DNA of 57,825 bases. It comes from Legionella longbeachae. Its GTDB lineage: Bacteria; Pseudomonadota; Gammaproteobacteria; Legionellales; Legionellaceae. The translations under genes and the position numbers were made by a program. Under the pieces are notes generated by a model that searched no databases, had not been told where the DNA came from, and saw only the letters and a list, made by a program, of their open reading frames with translations. Numbering within the stretch: position 1 is the first letter of the stretch; each line of letters opens with the position of its first letter. This document shows positions 28,396 through 38,330 of this stretch, piece by piece. Location of the stretch: contig NZ_RXNW01000022.1 of the NCBI RefSeq assembly GCF_004283175.1, forward strand, positions 1 to 57,825. Reading direction: 5' to 3'.

Positions 28396-29238
28396 CAGCC
28401 ACAGTAAAAAATTATAATAAAACACTATTTATTTTCAGTGTTACCTAGTAATACAAACAACCAGATTGTCGTTGACGAGGAGTTAATTCTATTTTGTTAT
28501 GTTAAGGCAGAGGATAACTCAGTTGTAGAGGCTAATGGCACTAATAAAGAGATTTAGAATGATTCAAACGCTTTTAATAATACCCCAAACTCCATTCTTT
28601 CAATAATTCTTTTTCTTGTTGCCAGGTTAATAATCTATCAATAGGACATAGCCTATTTATTCACTGAACAACACATTAAAAATCAATCGGTTAATGATCG
28701 ACAGACACCTTAATGTTTGATAAAATTTGCCCCTACTAAAGGCGCATAACTCAGTGGTAGAGTGCTGTTCTTACTTTACAGAAGTCGCTCGGTTCGATTC
28801 CAGCTGCGCCCACCATCTGTATTTTTCCATCCGAAATATCACGTAATTTCTTGAAAAGAAACGATAAATATCGATATCCAATAAGATACGAAGGGAATAT
28901 TACTATATGACTTACAAACCAATCTTTGAACTAGGTTTTCTGCTTTAAATCCTTTTCGCTTATAACTGGTAAGGTTTTCTATGAATTACATTACTGTGTT
29001 TAATGCAGCCCATAGTCAATTGATGGTTAATGTCATTGTAAATTCAATATATATTAAAACTCAAAGCCTCATGTGGCTCTGACGGGGCAATGTTTGAATA
29101 TAAATACATTTTTCTCATGCTGATTACATTTTTACAGATTGATTCAAAACTAAATTATTATGAAAGTGAACTATAAATAAAGAACTATAATTTTAATTAG
29201 TGGCCAAAATATAATCGGTTAAATCGTAAGGGAATATA
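28396..29238. other. Non-coding stretch at the edge of the conjugative region
   Basis: 843 nt without a supportable protein gene. It holds a degenerate tRNA-Val-like sequence (28740-28815) and small stem-loops (AACACT/AGTGTT near 28422-28443; TTTCTT-GAA-AAGAAA near 28848-28862). The leftward strand near 28576-28650 keeps about 24 codons (DRLLTWQQEKELLKEW) of what may be a lost gene. No integrase lies here. Confidence 0.45.
28740..28815 (+). tRNA. tRNA-Val(TAC)-like sequence, degenerate
   Basis: Reading AGGCGCA, then AACTCAGTGGTAGAGT (D-arm), a CTTACTT anticodon loop with TAC (valine), GGTTCGATTCC (T-arm) and TGCGCCC-ACCA, this has the layout of a tRNA with encoded CCA. Position 1 is A facing C, the last anticodon-stem pair is T-T, and the T-arm has an extra or mismatched base, so it is probably a decayed tRNA or tRNA fragment, perhaps an attachment site of the neighbouring element. 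Confidence 0.6.
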
Positions 29239-32200
29239 ATGTCTAAAAATAGCTTACCTGCTCATATTGAAGGATTGCTTCGATATTTAGGCCAGCCTCA
29301 TGAAAAAGCAAATGAAGATCTAGCTTTAAGTTATTTTAGAAAGATATTTCCTAACTTTACTCGTCAATCTGATGCAAGCAGAAGCGATGGTTATGTAAAA
29401 GGTCATTTTGTTTTAGAACTTAAAGGCAAAACAAAAGACTGGTACAGTGGACTATTTCAGGGATTAGCTTATAAGAGGGATCTTGATTTTTCGGTTATTG
29501 TAGTAGCTACAAAAGGCTTCTTGGGTGTCTGGAAAATAAATGATCTCCCTGATGATATAATTGAGGCATGCCTCACGTCTTCAGGCGCTTCTAGCACAAT
29601 AGGTAAAAAAATAGCCTCAGATTATAAGCACCTTGAAAAACAGGTCTTCGAGAAAGCAATTTGGTCTGACGATCAAATGTTTCTTTTATTCAATGAAAAT
29701 CAGCAGTACTTCGTAGATAAAATTGCTTCTTTTGAGAACACATTAAGATCCTGTGAAAAAGTTAGATTGAAAATTACTCCGACTAACTTTACAAAAATAC
29801 TAAAAGAACTTGCTCAATTTTTTGACTACACACAACCTATTAAAGCTGTCGCAGCTTTTTACACAATGATTTACAGTTGGGATGAAAACTCTATTGTTTC
29901 TTTAAGTAAACGAGACCAAACACAAGCTTCTCTTTCTGGCGAAGCAATAAGATATCTAGTTCCAGGTCGAAGGGTTGAATTTAAAAAATTTGTGGAAAAT
30001 TATTATATTGATCAATCAGATATTGAAAATATGGATGAGTTTTTTGCTCAATATGATAAGGCTATAGATAGCGTTGATAAAAATTTTAGAGTACAACATG
30101 GTATATATTTTACCGATCTTAATCTCTCAAAATTTGTAATGTGGTTAGTGAAACAAAGCATTCCTGATTTAGGTAAAAACTATATTGTTATTGATCCTGC
30201 TTGTGGTAGTGGAAATTTAGTTACTAACTGGAGGTCGCCATTAGAATTACGGCACAAGATTGTTAGCGAGCTTGAACCTGACCTTTTATATGCTGTAGAT
30301 CAACGATTGAAGAAAGATCCCTGGCATGCTGGTAGGTTTACGGTAGTTCCAAAAGTAGGAACAGGCGAAGGTTTAAATTTTTTAGATAAAAGTGCAAAAG
30401 ATTATATCGATATTGTAGAGCAAGCGTTAAAAGAAATAGGAAAGAAATTTGATAAGCCAATTGCCTTTTTATGTAACCCGCCCTATCGAGGAGATGATGA
30501 TACTTCTGCTGAATCAATAAATTACTCCATACACCAATCAATTATTAATTGTATTGGTAAAGAGGCCCAAGCGGAACGTTATTGTTGTTTCCTAGCACAA
30601 ATGAAATTAATTTGCGATCAAGTAGTGGAAAGTGGTTTGCCTGGCGATACTAGACTACTCCTATTTACAAAATCTGCATGGTTAACAAATAGAAAATCTT
30701 TTTCTAAACTAAAGCAAGAGATTTTCAACTCATTTGGTTACATGGGTGGTGCACTCTTTGATGGGAAAGAATTTTTTGATTTAAAAGGAAAATTTCCAAT
30801 TGCATTTACAATTTGGTCCTATAAAAATCAGAAAATTACTTATCCAGAAATTACTATCGAGTTGCGTGATTTAACTTGGTTAAAGAAGAAACAATTATGT
30901 GAGGTAGATTGGAAAGAAAGTGAAATTGTAGATACATTTTGTAAAAAAATAATTTCTGATAAAAAAACTATTTTAATACCTTTTGGTATGGAAAGGAAAA
31001 GTATCAAAGACTGGTCTCATCTAACCAGAAAAGATTTAATAAGAAATAGGCGTAAAAATGAAGTAAGTAATATATTTTGTGGTGGGCTACCAAAAGATGA
31101 TGCCCGCTTAAATAATAATAGCGCATATGGCTATCGTGATGGTAATACTATAGGTTTTATGGAAGACTTAACACCTTGCAGGACATTTGCAGAAATGAAA
31201 AATGTTCCTTGGTTTACTTTAGATGAGCGCTTTCTGAGAGTAAGAAGAAACAGATGTTTTTCTGGCCAACCTGACAGCCGAGGTTATTGTGCAAGTAATT
31301 ATTTAGATGCCAAAAAATTATTCTTGTGGTACGCCTTAACAAAAACATTTGTTGATAATCCCCCTCCAATGTGGACTGATGCTATGCAAATTTGGACACC
31401 CACTTTAAAAGAAAAACAAGAAAAAATAGCCACTTGGTATAGCTTTGCAATTGGGTTTGCTGAAAATGATTGTATAGAAACATCATTCCCTGCTAATAAC
31501 CCCGTTGAGGGTTTAAACGAAATATATTGCTCTAATCCTATGTCACCCAATTATCCAGACTCATTTTGGTCAAAAATTATGTCAACTGATTTTTTGGAAG
31601 AATCAGATAAAGATTTTTTACCAAAAAAATTAGTCAATGCAGTTCTTAAATTATACAAAGAATGGAAAAGTAGATTTCATTACTCATCCGAAATAAAAGT
31701 CGCCTATAAGAGGAAATATTTTATTGGTGAAGGCACACTAACTCCAAATGCTGGTATTGTCCAAATTCTGGATTATGCCAGAGAAAGAGATGACGTGATT
31801 TTATTAAACTTATTAAAAGACATGAGAGCTTTGTTAAAAGATACGAAGAAATTGTTTTTCGAGTTATTAATTAACCCTCATCAAATTAATTATTTTGGTT
31901 CATCTCTAAAAAACTATGTGATAGATATAGTGAATGAACCAAAACGAATATTCCCCGTAAACGAAGTACGATTAACACTAGGTACCATGATAGTTAAATC
32001 TTTGTGTAACAGTAAAGGCTTTGGTAAAACAAAATTTGCAAAAGTATTTTACATCGCAGATATGATGAGCAAGAAAAACTTAAAAACAAAGTATTATCGA
32101 GAAGTAGCTGGGCCAGTTGATTATAATATCCTTTACAATAAAAAAGTTAGTATAGAAAAACTAGCGTTTGATAAAGGTTACTTCACAACAGCGCAAGAAG

Positions 32201-32556
32201 GCAAACGAGTTAAATACATTCCAGGAAAAAATATCGACAATATCGAAAATATTAAGAAAGAAATTTTTGGTAATGAATTAATAGAACTAGAAAAGATCAT
32301 CAACAAGTTCAAAGATCTCAACACTGATCAGGCTGAAGTTGTAGCTACATTATTTGCGTGCTGGAATGATCTTCTAATTGATAAAAAAGAAATTACAGAT
32401 GAAATTATCATTGAGGAATTTCATAATAATTGGCATTTCTCAAAAAAACGATTTCCGAAACAGAAGCTTCTCAAAATTTTACAAAGAATGAAAGAACACA
32501 ATATTATTCCTCAAGGAATAAAAGGACACACCTATTTTAAACCCGATAAAAATTAA
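29239..32556 (+). CDS. Single-chain restriction-modification enzyme (type IIG-like)
   Basis: A 1105-aa enzyme. The N-terminus carries a PD-(D/E)XK-type site, D50...E60-L-K62 (in FVLELKGK), suggesting DNA cleavage. The middle has an N6-adenine methylase: SAM motif DPACGSGN at 319-326 and catalytic NPPY at 413-416. The rest probably contains the target-recognition region, and the last 80 residues look like a winged helix (KLLKILQRMKEHNIIP). Fused nuclease and methylase is the type IIG layout; BREX PglX-like methylases are the alternative, but no other BREX gene is near. AAGGG lies upstream of ATG 29239. It stands alone, consistent with a self-contained defence gene beside the mobile element. 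Confidence 0.82.
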   Translation: MSKNSLPAHIEGLLRYLGQPHEKANEDLALSYFRKIFPNFTRQSDASRSDGYVKGHFVLELKGKTKDWYSGLFQGLAYKRDLDFSVIVVATKGFLGVWKINDLPDDIIEACLTSSGASSTIGKKIASDYKHLEKQVFEKAIWSDDQMFLLFNENQQYFVDKIASFENTLRSCEKVRLKITPTNFTKILKELAQFFDYTQPIKAVAAFYTMIYSWDENSIVSLSKRDQTQASLSGEAIRYLVPGRRVEFKKFVENYYIDQSDIENMDEFFAQYDKAIDSVDKNFRVQHGIYFTDLNLSKFVMWLVKQSIPDLGKNYIVIDPACGSGNLVTNWRSPLELRHKIVSELEPDLLYAVDQRLKKDPWHAGRFTVVPKVGTGEGLNFLDKSAKDYIDIVEQALKEIGKKFDKPIAFLCNPPYRGDDDTSAESINYSIHQSIINCIGKEAQAERYCCFLAQMKLICDQVVESGLPGDTRLLLFTKSAWLTNRKSFSKLKQEIFNSFGYMGGALFDGKEFFDLKGKFPIAFTIWSYKNQKITYPEITIELRDLTWLKKKQLCEVDWKESEIVDTFCKKIISDKKTILIPFGMERKSIKDWSHLTRKDLIRNRRKNEVSNIFCGGLPKDDARLNNNSAYGYRDGNTIGFMEDLTPCRTFAEMKNVPWFTLDERFLRVRRNRCFSGQPDSRGYCASNYLDAKKLFLWYALTKTFVDNPPPMWTDAMQIWTPTLKEKQEKIATWYSFAIGFAENDCIETSFPANNPVEGLNEIYCSNPMSPNYPDSFWSKIMSTDFLEESDKDFLPKKLVNAVLKLYKEWKSRFHYSSEIKVAYKRKYFIGEGTLTPNAGIVQILDYARERDDVILLNLLKDMRALLKDTKKLFFELLINPHQINYFGSSLKNYVIDIVNEPKRIFPVNEVRLTLGTMIVKSLCNSKGFGKTKFAKVFYIADMMSKKNLKTKYYREVAGPVDYNILYNKKVSIEKLAFDKGYFTTAQEGKRVKYIPGKNIDNIENIKKEIFGNELIELEKIINKFKDLNTDQAEVVATLFACWNDLLIDKKEITDEIIIEEFHNNWHFSKKRFPKQKLLKILQRMKEHNIIPQGIKGHTYFKPDKN

Positions 32557-32745
32557 AGAGAGTGTTCATTTAACTGTATCAGCTTAGAAATTCTAACTTA
32601 ACTCCCAGTCCAACCGTCCTTCAAAAAATATTTGTAACTGAGAGATAATTAAAACCTAATTGTGCATGGGTTGGCTCCATTTTTCCATTATTTTTTGAAT
32701 TGAACCAGTTCCAATTTTCACACGACACTTCCACCATAAACGAGC

Positions 32746-33939
32746 CTAAGCATTATCTACTAAAGTTATCTTGCTCTTCTCTGGCATTGTAGAAAAATGA
32801 ACCGAAATCGAACTAATAGATAAAATAATAAGTATTATGGATACATCTAAAAGACTATCATTCTTTATTAATGTACCCAGATAACTACCCGCGGCAAAAA
32901 AACCTATCATTAGCAAGCTTCGGATTGAAGATGCAGCACCTCTCTGCTCTTCATAGCATTGTAACGCTCTTGATGAGCTTGCTCCCCATAATAAAGCCGC
33001 ACAAAAAAGATAAAATCCAAATGCCAATGAGGTAAAAATCGGGTTATAAATGCCCGTAAAATGAAATCCTAGTAATATTGCTCCACTAAAGGTTGATAAT
33101 TTAGTGCCCATACTAATAAGTCTATCAATTCCCAATTTATTCAGCAGACGAGACGCTAATGTTGTTCCCATAATGAAAAAAGATGCGCTTAAAGCCATTA
33201 AAAAACCAACTTTATCAGCAGATAAATGCATTGTATTTTCATATAAAAATGGAGCCATAGTTAAGAAACACCATTGGCCACATGCTAATAATGCAAATAA
33301 CGAAACATAACTTACAAATAATTTATTCGTTAAAATCTTTGAATATTGTTTTATAGCATGTTTTGTTGAACCCATTTTTTTTGTTGTTAAGCGGCTCCGT
33401 GGTAGCGCGGATAGCCCTATCAAGATAATACCAGTAATGAACGCAATAAAATAAAAATCGCCCTTCCAGTGAAAGTAATTTGTGATTTGTCCACCTAGTG
33501 CTGGAGCAATCATTGGTCCTAGAGCAATAATACTTCCTATCCAGGACATAATTCCGGCACTTTTATCTTTAGGGTACATGTCTTGAATCAAAGCCCATCC
33601 AACTACAGGAGCAACAACACCTCCAATACCTTGTATTATTCTACCCAATAAAAATGTATAAATATTAGTAGCTAAAATACAAATTATTGTGCCTGAAAAA
33701 AATAAATACATTCCCATTGAAAAAGATTTTCTTCTTCCAATATTATCGGATAAGGGACCCCAGAAAAGTGTGGAAAGTATTTGTCCACCTAAAAATAATG
33801 ATATTGAAAGCTGAGCCTTAGAGTTGTCTACAGCAAAATACTCCGCTATTTGCGGCATACTAGGCAAAAAAATATCACTCGTCATTAATGTTATTAATGA
33901 TGAGGATATGATTACAAAAAGAGAGAGCTTCTTATTCAC
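32746..33939 (-). CDS. Bcr/CflA-family MFS exporter
   Basis: A 12-helix major-facilitator drug or metabolite exporter. Family marks: SDIFLPSMPQIAEYF after helix 1, and the loop motif GPLSDNIGRRKSF. GTG 33939 is my preferred start (MNKKLSLF, 397 aa) because GGAG lies 6 nt before it; ATG 33951 and an upstream TTG are alternatives. Bcr/CflA proteins export small molecules by proton antiport. It closes a coupled operon with the three genes to its right and may export that operon's product; this is inference. Confidence 0.87.
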   Translation of the reverse strand: MNKKLSLFVIISSSLITLMTSDIFLPSMPQIAEYFAVDNSKAQLSISLFLGGQILSTLFWGPLSDNIGRRKSFSMGMYLFFSGTIICILATNIYTFLLGRIIQGIGGVVAPVVGWALIQDMYPKDKSAGIMSWIGSIIALGPMIAPALGGQITNYFHWKGDFYFIAFITGIILIGLSALPRSRLTTKKMGSTKHAIKQYSKILTNKLFVSYVSLFALLACGQWCFLTMAPFLYENTMHLSADKVGFLMALSASFFIMGTTLASRLLNKLGIDRLISMGTKLSTFSGAILLGFHFTGIYNPIFTSLAFGFYLFCAALLWGASSSRALQCYEEQRGAASSIRSLLMIGFFAAGSYLGTLIKNDSLLDVSIILIILSISSISVHFSTMPEKSKITLVDNA

Positions 33940-33975
33940 AATATACTCCATGTACAATTCTGCAATGAGAATTAG

Positions 33976-36198
33976 TTAATTGGTCCACCAGCGTTCCAAA
34001 ACTGGATAAAGAGGTTCAATCTGGAGTTTCTTAACTAATTGTACTAATGCCCTAGTTTGTTCCTTAATAACAGGATGATCTGTAATTCTATCGATGATGC
34101 GAGTGATAATAATCAAAGTACTCTCGCAAATTAATTCGTCTCTGCTGAGTACTGCCATACAAAAATCAAACATAGAGTCTATTGAGTTTAATTTAGCAGT
34201 AAATACTAGCTCTAACTTTTGATTTTGCCCAATATCGAGATTATTACACAAATCTAATACATCCTTAATATGCATCTCTTTAGTAATAAAACTAATAATA
34301 TTTCTATAAGAATTAAAATCAATCTGTTTACTTATAAACCATTTATGTATTTCATGCAAGCTATTAATTTTTAATTCATTTTCTTCATTATTTAAATCGG
34401 TAGTTTTGCACCTGAAATGTTGTTTTAAAAAATACCAATAAAAAACATACGTCTTATTAATTGTAATTTTAATGAAATTTTCATAGTCACAAATATTGTC
34501 ATTTTCAGGGTAAAATTGAGATAAATCACATTCGATTCTTTTATTAGAAGTTAACGAAATTTCCTCACAAATTTTAACAACATCATCGGTACCAAAAAGA
34601 ATTTTCAGCACTTTAAGCATGTTACGGCCCCCAGCTGCGAGCTCACAATATGATTTATTCCTGGGCGATAAATATTTAATTGAAGGGTCCAATGTGTTTA
34701 ATTTAGAGACAATTTGAGCCCATTGATTATGACTTTCTATTTTCTTAATATCTAAAATACTATTATTGTCTTTATAAAATTTAATGACTCTTGCATCTAT
34801 ATTAAGGTTCGTTTTTTCTAAATAGCTTGAATCCAGGATGAATTCGTCATTATTCTTAATCAATATGTTAATAAAATTTCTTAATGAACTTTCTCCGCAA
34901 TCTGAAAAAGTTATTGTTGTATCGCTGTTAGGGGTGCAGGTGGTAGTGATACAAAGTGGAGGGAAAAAACGGCCAAACACTTCACTATAAAATAAATCAT
35001 GGGATAAAGAGCAAAATTTTTCATCAGATAGAGTATGTTTAAAAACTCCTGGGCTGTAGTTTTTTAAAATCGAAATATACTGATAGACTCTCTCTGGAGT
35101 TCCACCTACTTTTAACCATAAGAAACCTAATAAAATATTAACGACTTTCTGCCATTGGAAATCATCTAAAATTAAATATTCGAACGCTTTAGCAAGCTCT
35201 TGAGCTCCTTTATTTAAAAGTTCCAATTGGGGATCATTACGTTCTATAAAACAAAGTACTTTTTCTTCTACATAACGATGGTATTTTTCTATTGGTAAAT
35301 AATCTCTCACAAACTCGGAATCTAATCCTTGTAAATTGCATTCATCCAATAAAATTAATAGGAATGAATCTATCCTATCTTGCTTTTTTTTCGTTAGTTC
35401 CTCTTTGGTATATTCTAAATTTTTGATGTTAAGATTTCGCTCTTCATAAATCCGGTATAATCCGGCAGATAATAATGATTCTTTAATTTTTGCTCTTAGA
35501 GCCTCTGTTTCTTGGGCAATAGAATCATTGAGTAAAGTGATTAGTTTTCCTTTGCTTACAGAGTCAGCTTGTTTTAAAGCTGTTTGTTTCCTTAGCTTTA
35601 TTGCTTTAATATTATCTCGAATTAATTTTAATTCACTCTTTTTTTCATAACAAAATTCAGCCTGCTGAATTAATTTATTATTCGCAAGCGTTTCATTTTT
35701 AACTTTTTTTTCTAACGTTAATAGATTACTTTCTATTTGAGTAATATTAGCTTTTACTTTTTTATAAATATCTAAAATAACGCCTCCAAGTCTTATGCAA
35801 TTTGCATGGTGAATTGTATTTTGATTAACTTTGTTTTGATAATCAGGAGAATTAGTTAACACATGGTAAATTTTACTTGCCAGTGTAGTGTCTAAAATTT
35901 GTTTATTAGCGCTCCTAGCCTCAATTATAATTACCATTAACATCCCAATAATGTGATCGGTTAAATAAAATCCATTTCTTTTTATATCTGAAGTAACATC
36001 AAATTCAACTTGCTTGTTTTGATAAAATAATTCTTCCAGGATTGTTTGGTATTTTAAGCAGCCACTTCCAAAATTATAATATTTCTCAATAAGCTCATTA
36101 TTTAACCAAAAAAATCCGTTTAAAGGAGAAAGCCATTTATATTCATCTTTAAAAAGTGAATATAAAGCATTAAATGAATCTTTATGAATTTTTTCCAT
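33976..36198 (-). CDS. Large unknown protein with central coiled coil
   Basis: About 740 aa from ATG 36198 (MEKIHKDSFNALYSLF); an upstream in-frame start would add 13 residues. Residues about 150-275 are strongly charged and helical, likely a coiled coil. A segment reading TFSDCGESSLRNFINILIKN lies just past the middle. No signal peptide or membrane helix is evident. I do not recognise the family. It overlaps the dehydrogenase gene by 17 nt and precedes the exporter by about 35 nt, so it belongs to the same operon. Size and composition would also suit a secreted effector, but no evidence separates these options. Confidence 0.78.
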   Translation of the reverse strand: MEKIHKDSFNALYSLFKDEYKWLSPLNGFFWLNNELIEKYYNFGSGCLKYQTILEELFYQNKQVEFDVTSDIKRNGFYLTDHIIGMLMVIIIEARSANKQILDTTLASKIYHVLTNSPDYQNKVNQNTIHHANCIRLGGVILDIYKKVKANITQIESNLLTLEKKVKNETLANNKLIQQAEFCYEKKSELKLIRDNIKAIKLRKQTALKQADSVSKGKLITLLNDSIAQETEALRAKIKESLLSAGLYRIYEERNLNIKNLEYTKEELTKKKQDRIDSFLLILLDECNLQGLDSEFVRDYLPIEKYHRYVEEKVLCFIERNDPQLELLNKGAQELAKAFEYLILDDFQWQKVVNILLGFLWLKVGGTPERVYQYISILKNYSPGVFKHTLSDEKFCSLSHDLFYSEVFGRFFPPLCITTTCTPNSDTTITFSDCGESSLRNFINILIKNNDEFILDSSYLEKTNLNIDARVIKFYKDNNSILDIKKIESHNQWAQIVSKLNTLDPSIKYLSPRNKSYCELAAGGRNMLKVLKILFGTDDVVKICEEISLTSNKRIECDLSQFYPENDNICDYENFIKITINKTYVFYWYFLKQHFRCKTTDLNNEENELKINSLHEIHKWFISKQIDFNSYRNIISFITKEMHIKDVLDLCNNLDIGQNQKLELVFTAKLNSIDSMFDFCMAVLSRDELICESTLIIITRIIDRITDHPVIKEQTRALVQLVKKLQIEPLYPVLERWWTN

Positions 36199-37153
36199 TG
36201 GATAATTTCTCTTTAAAGTTAATAAGATGAAATGCACAATCCATTAATTCTTTAGAATCGTCTTCTGTTAAATCTATTTCTAGAGGAGTTACGTAACCAT
36301 CAATAATCTTAAATGGCCATGAAAGAAAACAATTATATTTTTGCATCCAGATTGAGCCGCAATACGTGCTTGATTTGCCCATAAGCAAAACAGTGATTAA
36401 CTCATAAATTGCAGATGAAGGACCAAAACATGGGGGAGATTTTTTGGAGTTGAATATTTCCAAGCCTTTATTTTTTGCAATGTCAATTATCTTATTGATT
36501 GATGCAGATGATGCAATGTCTATAAGTAGCTCATCTTTAATTTTAATGAGATTGATTAGAGGAATGAAATACTTTCCATGCTCACCAACAACAAACAAAC
36601 TATTCTTATTTATATCACTGTATTTGCAGCCTAATACTTCTTCAATAGCCATCATAAATCTTGCAGTATTATGTGCCCCTGATATTCCAAAAATGCGTTC
36701 TTTCAAAACGTCTGAAACTTCCGATATATGCCAAGAAATTATATCTACTGGATTAACAGAATTGATTATTATTAAGCCTTCTTTAACAAATGGTTTGATT
36801 TTGTTAAAAATGTTATTTGTTAAATTCAAATGATCTTTTGCAAGACTGTTCCTATCTTTAAGAGGAAAGGTGCTAGGTATACCATAACAACAAACCAGAA
36901 GATCAGTCTTACTTATACAATCATAATTTAAGGTAAAATTAACCAGAGGAATATTCTGAAATTGTTGCTCTCCAAATATATGAGAGGTATATATTTTGCT
37001 CAAAATATCATCATATATGGCTTTTGCTATTAATGTTGAATTATGACAAATGACATTTATTTCACTAATACTTCCTGACAACTGCGGTGAACTTAGTAAA
37101 GAATGGAGCAATTGCTGCCCCACTCCACCTAACCCAATAATTGTAATTATCAT
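36182..37153 (-). CDS. LDH/MDH-like NAD-dependent dehydrogenase
   Basis: A 323-aa member of the lactate/malate dehydrogenase fold. Visible are the NAD loop GLGGVGQ at 7-13, INSVNPVD (the conserved Asn-Pro) and the catalytic His in VVGEHGKYFIP. Where malate dehydrogenases have the first substrate Arg, the loop reads GIPSTFPLKDRNSL: the later Arg is kept and the first is absent. A substrate other than malate or lactate is therefore likely. The ATG at 37153 overlaps the stop of the cupin gene in TGATG (a GTG one codon earlier is possible), and the end overlaps the next gene by 17 nt. Confidence 0.82.
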   Translation of the reverse strand: MIITIIGLGGVGQQLLHSLLSSPQLSGSISEINVICHNSTLIAKAIYDDILSKIYTSHIFGEQQFQNIPLVNFTLNYDCISKTDLLVCCYGIPSTFPLKDRNSLAKDHLNLTNNIFNKIKPFVKEGLIIINSVNPVDIISWHISEVSDVLKERIFGISGAHNTARFMMAIEEVLGCKYSDINKNSLFVVGEHGKYFIPLINLIKIKDELLIDIASSASINKIIDIAKNKGLEIFNSKKSPPCFGPSSAIYELITVLLMGKSSTYCGSIWMQKYNCFLSWPFKIIDGYVTPLEIDLTEDDSKELMDCAFHLINFKEKLSNGKNS

Positions 37154-38226
37154 CACATTACTTTATCTAAAATAAGCTCTGCAAGCCGTTCATACTGCTT
37201 TTCAACAATGTCCCAACCTTGTTTTTGAATTATTTTCAATGCATCAAAAGTGTTTTTATTAATATGTTTAAAAAGATCTTGATCAACATCTTTATGACTA
37301 TGATCGTGCTCAGAATGGCACTCAAAATGAGTGATTTTATTGGTATTAAAAATATGCCCAATTTTATTGTAAAATAGATCAGCTGAAGACTCGATGACTA
37401 AGTGCACTAATACCATTTTTTCCAAATTATCCAGAGTTAGCATTTTATAGTTGAACCACGTACATAAAGATTCAAAAATTGCATCTTCCCTCTTTACCAG
37501 GTTATCCCTGCTATTTCTTAATGCTTCATCATGTCCAAACTCTTCTTTTAAATGTTCTTTAAACAGGCACTCGAATTCTTTATTATCAGTAAGTCCACTT
37601 CTAATGAGGACCATTTTTTGAAAATTGTCAGAAAGTATTTGTAAGTAATCTAAAAATTTATTTTTTTGACTCTCTGATAGTTGCTCTTCACCTAATGCAT
37701 TAAAAATTTCATTCTGTTCAAAGCGTTCCATATATTTGGAATTTATTAATTGTAATTCTTTCAGATAGTTAAATGGATCTTTGAAGTTAACAAGGGGTTG
37801 CTTTGGATCTTCATAAATTCCTCTTTCCTCAAACTGAATTGAAAGCCCCCAATATCCATTTAAACCTGCTCCTATAAATCCATGATCAGCGTCTGGAGGG
37901 ATAGTAATAATATCTCCTTTCTTAAGTAACTGCTGAGATATTCCATTTAATAGATAAGCCTCACCTTCTGTGATTATGTATAATGAGCTAACTGGATGAG
38001 TATGCACTTCTAATATTTCATCTTTTGCTAGTCTTACCCAACTTGCTGCCAGCCTTCCATTTTGAGGAATGAATTGATCTAATTGCTCTATAGAGCGGAA
38101 ATTTTTTACAATGCCTAAATAGGTTGGTTTTCCATTTTCTTCGATACTTCGAATACTAGGGATTTGATCTCTATTAAAAATTTCGGCGAGGGGTTTACTT
38201 ATTAAATTGACAGCTGAATTATTCAT
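37153..38226 (-). CDS. Cupin fused to haem-oxygenase-like (HDO/TENA-type) domain
   Basis: A 357-aa two-domain protein. Residues about 55-135 form a cupin with HTHPVSSLYIITEGEAYLL and GDIITIPPDADHGF, supplying His/Glu metal ligands. Residues about 160-350 are all-helical with LKEEFGHDEAL and a His/Asp-rich ECHSEHDHSHKD, as in haem-oxygenase-like non-haem iron oxidases used in natural-product pathways. A start at ATG 38226 is supported by a perfect AAGGAG 6 nt upstream. It leads a four-gene coupled operon. An oxidative tailoring role is inference; the cupin could also act as a sensor. Confidence 0.8.
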   Translation of the reverse strand: MNNSAVNLISKPLAEIFNRDQIPSIRSIEENGKPTYLGIVKNFRSIEQLDQFIPQNGRLAASWVRLAKDEILEVHTHPVSSLYIITEGEAYLLNGISQQLLKKGDIITIPPDADHGFIGAGLNGYWGLSIQFEERGIYEDPKQPLVNFKDPFNYLKELQLINSKYMERFEQNEIFNALGEEQLSESQKNKFLDYLQILSDNFQKMVLIRSGLTDNKEFECLFKEHLKEEFGHDEALRNSRDNLVKREDAIFESLCTWFNYKMLTLDNLEKMVLVHLVIESSADLFYNKIGHIFNTNKITHFECHSEHDHSHKDVDQDLFKHINKNTFDALKIIQKQGWDIVEKQYERLAELILDKVM

Positions 38227-38330
38227 TAAAACTCCTTAATTAAAATCCATCATTTTGTTTTGCAGTCCTAAAAGTTTTTCTTCCTAAACAGCGAGTTAAA
38301 CACATCCAACTTTGGGAAAAAATTATGATT

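Noticed and set aside
28576-28650. Leftward fragment DRLLTWQQEKELLKEW
   Set aside because: Only about 24 codons between stops, no start, family not recognised; mentioned but not called as a gene.
32557-32745. Leftward fragment with WNWFNSKNNGKMEPTHAQLG
   Set aside because: Short, frame broken, no family recognised; could be a remnant but cannot be supported.
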